A stretch of 64,000 nt of DNA from Paraburkholderia dioscoreae (lineage in GTDB: Bacteria > Pseudomonadota > Gammaproteobacteria > Burkholderiales > Burkholderiaceae): the NCBI RefSeq assembly GCF_902459535.1, contig NZ_LR699554.1:2604001-2668000 (forward strand), given 5' to 3'. A program made the position numbers and the translations under genes. Below, one piece after another: positions 60,041 to 64,000 of the stretch. Within the stretch, counting starts at the first letter, position 1; every line of letters begins with the position of its first letter. A model generated the notes under the pieces. That model saw nothing but the letters and a program-made list of their open reading frames with translations. It searched no databases and was not told the origin of the DNA.

Positions 60041-61533
60041 ATCTGACGCTGACCCAGCGGCTTTCGCTCGTTTTTTCCGTGCTGTTGCTCGCGTGCTGCG
60101 GTGCGTCGGCGTTCCTGCAAATCCGTTCGAGCGATCTGCACGAAAAAGAAGTCATACAAAGTCTGTCGCGCAACCTCGCCGACCATATCGCTCATCGCAC
60201 CACGCTGATGGATGCCAACGGCTTGCGGCCCGACGCGGTCCGGCAACTGTTCGGGCAACTGATGATGGTGAATCCGAGCGTCGAGGTGTATCTGCTCGAC
60301 GACCAAGGCCGCATTCAAGGCGACGACGCGCCCGCCGGACACGTGAAGCGCGCGCAGGTGGATCTGACGCCGATCCACCGATTCATTGCGGGCGAGCCGC
60401 TGCCGATTCTCGGCGACGACCCGCGCAGCCTCGACGGCAGGAAGGTGTTCAGCGCAGCGCCGCTGCAACTGGGCGGGCAGGCACCGTCCGGGTATATCTA
60501 CGTGGTCCTGCTCGGCGAAGAACACGACGCGCTCGCCGCGCACGTGGCGGCCAGTTCGGTGCTGCGCACGACGTTGTGGTCGATGGCGCTGGTCGCGCTG
60601 TTGGGATTGCTCGCCGGTTTGACCGCATTCGGCCTGATCACGCGGCCGCTGCGCCGCCTCACCGACGCCATGCGCCGCTTCGATGCGGAAGGTGAGCCCG
60701 ATATCCAGCCGAGTGTGCCGCGCTCGTCGGTGGCCGGACGGCGCGACGAAATCGCGGTCCTCGAAGCCACGTTCGCGCAGATGGCGAACCGCATCGGCGA
60801 TCAATGGCGCGCGCTGACGCGTCAGGATCAGCAGCGCCGCGAACTGATCGCCAACATTTCGCACGATCTGCGCACGCCGTTGACCTCGCTGCACGGCTAC
60901 CTCGAAACACTGTCGCTGAAGGCCGACACGCTAGGCGAAACGGAGCGCAAACGTTATCTGGCCATCGCGCTCGCACAAAGCGTCAAGGTGGGCCGGCTCG
61001 CACAGGCGTTGTTCGAACTGGCCAGGCTCGAACACGGTAATGTGCAACCGGCGTTCGAACAATTTTCGCTGGTCGACCTGGTGCAGGACGTCTTTCAGAA
61101 ATTCGAGTTGCCGGCCGAGGCGCGGCACATCCAGTTGCGAGCGGTCATTGCGCCGCGCCTGCCGAATGTCTGCGCCGACCTGGCCATGATCGAGCGCGTG
61201 CTGACGAACCTGCTCGACAACGCGATCCGCCACACACCCGCCGAAGGATCGATTGAGATCGATCTCGCGCACAAGGACGGCAAGGTGTCGATCATGCTCA
61301 GCGACACGGGGCCCGGTATTCCACAGGAGCAGCGCGAGGGGCTGTTCGAGCGCCCATTCAGCTCCGGCGGCATGCATCGGGGCGGCGGACTCGGGTTGCT
61401 GATCGTCCAGCGCATGCTGCAATTGCAGCATAGCCAGATACGCCTGCTCGATAAGGAAGGAACGGGCACGACCTTCTGTTTCGAGTTGCCGACGGCTGTC
61501 GTCAGAGCGAGTGCCGCCGGCATCCCTTTGTGA
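60037..61533 (+). CDS. sensor histidine kinase (EnvZ/BaeS-like layout)
   Basis: A 498-residue membrane kinase starting at a GTG overlapping the regulator stop. Two helices (residues about 10-28 and 170-192) enclose a periplasmic sensor domain of about 140 residues. HAMP linker ITRPLRRLTDAMRRFDAEGE follows. The phosphorylation site is ANISHDLRTPLTSLHGYLET. The ATPase boxes are NLLDNAIRHTP (N), MLSDTGPGIP (G1) and GGGLGLLIVQRML (G2). The sensor domain is not of a type I can name. It should phosphorylate the neighbouring regulator. Confidence 0.93.
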   Translation: MNLTLTQRLSLVFSVLLLACCGASAFLQIRSSDLHEKEVIQSLSRNLADHIAHRTTLMDANGLRPDAVRQLFGQLMMVNPSVEVYLLDDQGRIQGDDAPAGHVKRAQVDLTPIHRFIAGEPLPILGDDPRSLDGRKVFSAAPLQLGGQAPSGYIYVVLLGEEHDALAAHVAASSVLRTTLWSMALVALLGLLAGLTAFGLITRPLRRLTDAMRRFDAEGEPDIQPSVPRSSVAGRRDEIAVLEATFAQMANRIGDQWRALTRQDQQRRELIANISHDLRTPLTSLHGYLETLSLKADTLGETERKRYLAIALAQSVKVGRLAQALFELARLEHGNVQPAFEQFSLVDLVQDVFQKFELPAEARHIQLRAVIAPRLPNVCADLAMIERVLTNLLDNAIRHTPAEGSIEIDLAHKDGKVSIMLSDTGPGIPQEQREGLFERPFSSGGMHRGGGLGLLIVQRMLQLQHSQIRLLDKEGTGTTFCFELPTAVVRASAAGIPL

Positions 61534-61703
61534 CGGCTCGCGCTGGAACTCGCTGCGAGATGCCATGTGCGAGACGGCTCAGACCAGCAAGTCGTCATAA
61601 ACCGAGCCGAACGACCGTCGGCGAGCGCCTGCTTCGACGCTGCTTCCCGCCCCCTTCTTCGGCCATATCTGCCTGGATATAGCGAACGAAACGCCCGCTG
61701 TCC

Positions 61704-61732
61704 ATGACACACACCACCTTACTGTGTGTCAT
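61704..61732. promoter_or_regulatory. inverted repeat ATGACACACA-N9-TGTGTGTCAT
   Basis: Perfect 10-bp arms with a 9-bp spacer, 26 bp before the -35 box of the porin promoter. The position (about -62 to -90) fits an activator or repressor site. Confidence 0.55.
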
Positions 61733-61758
61733 AAAGACGACAAATAACCACTAAATCG

Positions 61759-61787
61759 TTTACGGACAGATAACGTACCGATATATT
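61759..61787 (+). promoter_or_regulatory. candidate porin promoter
   Basis: TTTACG at 61759-61764 and TATATT at 61782-61787, spaced by exactly 17 bp. The predicted start is near 61794, giving a leader of about 280 nt. Confidence 0.6.
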
Positions 61788-62075
61788 CCGCAAGACATAA
61801 CGGTCAAGGCGGTGCGCTTTTCTCAACGACGCCCACGCTGCGAAATTATTCGCCGATGCTTCGACGCGTCCGTCGTCAGGCAGCGGCGATCACGCACAGC
61901 GTGTTCGTTGTCTCGCCCCCCCGTTCATTCGCGTTCTTCAGACATCGATCTCCGCTTGCGCGACCTCGCGCCGCCTTGTCGCGGGTGCCCGATATGTCTG
62001 GTGTCGTTTGCAAACCCCGGTCGCGCGCCGCCCCGCAACACGCGCTGCGCCGCCATCCTATAAAAAGAAGGAAAA

Positions 62076-63242
62076 ATGAAAAAGACTCTCCTCGCAACCG
62101 CCGTCCTTGGGAGCGTAACGCTCAACGCGCATGCGCAAAGCAGCGTCACGCTGTACGGCCTGATCGATGCCGGCATCAGCTATGTGAACAACGCTCGCGC
62201 CGGCACGAGCCACGACCGCCTCGTCAAATATGACGACGGCGTGGCGTCGGGCAGCCGTTGGGGCATTCGCGGCACGGAAGATCTGGGCGGTGGCCTGAAG
62301 GCGCTGTTCGTGCTGGAAAACGGCTTCAACAGCGGCAACGGCACGCTGGGTCAGGGCGGCGCCATGTTCGGCCGTCAGGCGTTCGTCGGACTGTCGCAAG
62401 ACGGCGTCGGCGCGCTGACGTTCGGCCGCCAGTACTCGTTTTCGACAGACTACCTGGGCGGCACGTATTCGAATGGTAGCCAGACCGTCGCGGGCAACTA
62501 CGCTTATCACATCAACGACGTCGACCAGTTGACGTCCAGCCGCATCAACAACGCTGTCAAGTTCAGCAGCGCGAACTTCTCCGGCTTTACCTTCGGCGCA
62601 TTGTATGGCTTCTCGAACCAGGCGGGCGCTTTTGCGGGCGCACCGGCAAGCGGCACGGGCGCGGCACCGGTCGCGGGTTCGTCGCGCGCATATAGCTTCG
62701 GCGCGAACTATGCGAACGGTCCGATCAGCGTCGGCGCGGCGTACACGGACATTCGCTTCCCGAGCCAGGCTGTCCCGACATTCTCGACCACGATTGCGAA
62801 CGTCACGACGGGCAACGTGCGCGATCTGCGTACGTACGGTATCGGCGGCCGCTATACGATCGGCGCGGCCACGCTGTGGGCGCTCTACACCAATACGCGT
62901 TTCGAAACGCTGACCGGCGCGGCGACCACGTTCACGGCTTACGATGCGGGCGCGAAATACGCGTTCACCGCAGCACTGACGGTCGGCGCGGGCTATACGT
63001 ACATGCATTTGAGCAACGCGAATACGGGCCACTGGAATCAGGGCGACCTGAGCGTGGATTACGCGCTGAGCAAACGTACCGACGTGTATGCGCTGGGTAT
63101 CTATCAGATCGCTTCGGGCCACAATACGGCAACGGGCGACGTGCAGGCGCAGATCGGCTCCAGCACGAGCTTCTTCGGTCCGTCGGGGTCGGGCGCGGAC
63201 AACCAGTTGGCGTTCCGCGTGGGCATCCGCCATCGCTTCTGA
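62076..63242 (+). CDS. Gram-negative porin (OmpC-like, Burkholderia type)
   Basis: A 388-residue outer-membrane porin. Signal peptide MKKTLLATAVLGSVTLNAHA, then QSSVTLYGLIDAGISYVNNA, the usual start of Burkholderia general porins. RWGIRGTEDLGGGLKALFVLENGFN and the C-terminal aromatic end (AFRVGIRHRF) match the 16-stranded family. It forms trimers for passive diffusion of small solutes. AAGGAA lies before the ATG. The gene is convergent with the membrane protein gene at 63271; a weak hairpin (CCCG/CGGG, 63247-63260) lies between. Confidence 0.94.
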   Translation: MKKTLLATAVLGSVTLNAHAQSSVTLYGLIDAGISYVNNARAGTSHDRLVKYDDGVASGSRWGIRGTEDLGGGLKALFVLENGFNSGNGTLGQGGAMFGRQAFVGLSQDGVGALTFGRQYSFSTDYLGGTYSNGSQTVAGNYAYHINDVDQLTSSRINNAVKFSSANFSGFTFGALYGFSNQAGAFAGAPASGTGAAPVAGSSRAYSFGANYANGPISVGAAYTDIRFPSQAVPTFSTTIANVTTGNVRDLRTYGIGGRYTIGAATLWALYTNTRFETLTGAATTFTAYDAGAKYAFTAALTVGAGYTYMHLSNANTGHWNQGDLSVDYALSKRTDVYALGIYQIASGHNTATGDVQAQIGSSTSFFGPSGSGADNQLAFRVGIRHRF

Positions 63243-63270
63243 TTCCCCGGCTTTTCGGGAGTCTCGGCAA

Positions 63271-64000
63271 TCAGACGCCGATCGCCGCCCTCCGAAGCCG
63301 CCGACGCTCCAGCCAGTTGCGTAGCTGACCGGCCACGAATGCGCTTATCAGCAGCGACAGGTACAGCATCAAGATGTCGTGTCGCCATGCATCGAGTGCC
63401 GGTTGATGCGCAACCAGTTTCGGGTCGGGCCGCAATGGCCCGACACTGGCTGCCATGACCGCCTGCTTCATGTGGATGAAACCGGCGGCGGACAACAATG
63501 GCATCAGAACAAGCATTCCTGTCAACACGGGTTTCGCGCGGCGTGCCATAGCGTGATGGCGCATACGCAACCACAGTCCAAGGCAACCATGCAACCAGCC
63601 GGGTGCAAGGAGTGCCAGTTGCAAGCCTTGCGTGCCGCTCGTGACTAGCGATATCACAATGCGCTCATAGTTCGGTTCGAGGCCGTAGAGTGAGGCGGCA
63701 AGGCGGGTGGACACCGCATGCCGGATCAGCAACAGGGGAAGGCTCAGACCTGCCCACAGCCGAACCCATTCGGTGAGCGGCAACGCCCAGTAGCGGCGCC
63801 CGTAGATGGTTCGCAACGCCAGCGAAAAATGCAGCAGGGCCGCGCCATATAGAAGCACCGTTCCCGGCATGCTGTGCCACAGTCGCAGCGCCAGCACGAG
63901 ACCTCGCCCGGCAAGATCCAGAGACCAGATCCCCAGCGCGTGATTGACCAGATGCAGCAATAGATAGACGAGCAGAACGACACCGGACACGAACTGGAAA
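63271..64000 (-). CDS. multi-span membrane protein, SdhC-like fold (5' end outside window)
   Basis: The frame runs from the right edge to a stop at 63271. The 240-odd visible residues have five hydrophobic helices with HLVNHALGIWSLDLAG, GTVLLYGAALLHFSLALRTI and LLLIRHAVSTRLAASLYGLE. Conserved His in helices 1, 2 and 3 would suit b-type haem binding. The pattern resembles the membrane part of certain membrane-bound adenylate/guanylate cyclases of Proteobacteria, but here it ends with ERRRLRRAAIGV and has no cyclase or [2Fe-2S] domain behind it. The N terminus is unknown. Confidence 0.6.
   Translation of the reverse strand, partial: FQFVSGVVLLVYLLLHLVNHALGIWSLDLAGRGLVLALRLWHSMPGTVLLYGAALLHFSLALRTIYGRRYWALPLTEWVRLWAGLSLPLLLIRHAVSTRLAASLYGLEPNYERIVISLVTSGTQGLQLALLAPGWLHGCLGLWLRMRHHAMARRAKPVLTGMLVLMPLLSAAGFIHMKQAVMAASVGPLRPDPKLVAHQPALDAWRHDILMLYLSLLISAFVAGQLRNWLERRRLRRAAIGV

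Larger units (their letters stand above)
61534..62075. other. control region upstream of the porin
   Basis: About 540 bases. It holds a perfect 10-bp inverted repeat (61704-61732), a good promoter pair (61759-61787) and an approximately 280-nt leader to the porin ATG. The leader has no clear gene; frames such as 61812-62063 lack ribosome sites. Confidence 0.6.

Noticed and set aside
1..64000. Searched for tRNA, rRNA, transposases, integrases and phage genes
   Set aside because: No cloverleaf, ribosomal sequence, or transposase/integrase motif was recognised anywhere in the window.

Overview
The window looks like a chromosome segment of a Burkholderiaceae member, most likely Paraburkholderia or Burkholderia. 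The evidence is the high GC with strong third-position bias, two small DUF4148 exported proteins, an OmpC-like porin of the Burkholderia type, a 1,613-residue NAD-glutamate dehydrogenase, flhDC, and an llpE-efflux operon with a divergent LysR gene laid out as in the bpeT/bpeEF-oprC (ceoR/ceoAB-opcM) locus. I saw no rRNA, tRNA, CRISPR array, transposase or prophage genes. Nearly everything is housekeeping or catabolic.

Layout. 1-3750: the end of an MFS transporter, then a run of small minus-strand genes (DoxX, VOC, FucU-like, SnoaL-like). 4122-6348: a RelE-type toxin/antitoxin pair, an XRE regulator with a perfect palindrome upstream, and an acetyltransferase. 6349-7976: an AT-rich control region, flhDC and a strong terminator. 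8047-13595 (minus): metQ-metN-metI, a DszC-like flavin enzyme and mntH. 13975-22194: the bpeEF-oprC-type efflux operon with llpE and its LysR regulator. 22430-26195: DUF4148 and micro-ORF, exported NUP nucleoside-family protein, aldo/keto reductase, CDF transporter. 26366-33196: giant NAD-GDH, an alpha/beta hydrolase and an M14 carboxypeptidase. 33489-37411: phnCDE and an EamA transporter. 37424-41807: a MocR regulator divergent from gabTD. 41893-43712: an MDR reductase with a hexanucleotide-repeat tail and a second DUF4148. 43823-49695: the complete carnitine catabolism locus cdhR / caiX-cdhC-cdhA-cdhB-hocS. 49860-55240: an unusual orphan response regulator, a HAD phosphatase, an exported unknown and a secreted glycosidase-like protein with a Pro-Thr linker. 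56378-61533: exported MsrA and DipZ, divergent from an OmpR/EnvZ-type two-component system. 62076-64000: a porin and the end of a multi-span membrane protein.

How the genes work together. Carnitine bound by CaiX is oxidised by CdhA to 3-dehydrocarnitine, cleaved with acetyl-CoA by CdhC, and the betainyl-CoA is hydrolysed by CdhB to glycine betaine. HocS would feed short acylcarnitines in. GabT and GabD convert GABA to succinate. MetQNI with the DszC-like enzyme suggests sulfur or methionine scavenging. DipZ would carry electrons from the cytoplasm to the periplasm, where exported MsrA repairs oxidised methionine.

No clear-cut unknown multi-gene system stands out. The best leads are the response regulator with a stretched receiver domain (49860-50822), the unclassified secreted clan GH-A-like protein (52961-55240), the Ser-to-Asp change in the nucleophile elbow of LlpE, the dipZ-msrA/two-component module, and several perfect inverted repeats at promoters (4821-4841, 6832-6846, 21043-21100, 33391-33400, 38957-38977, 61704-61732).
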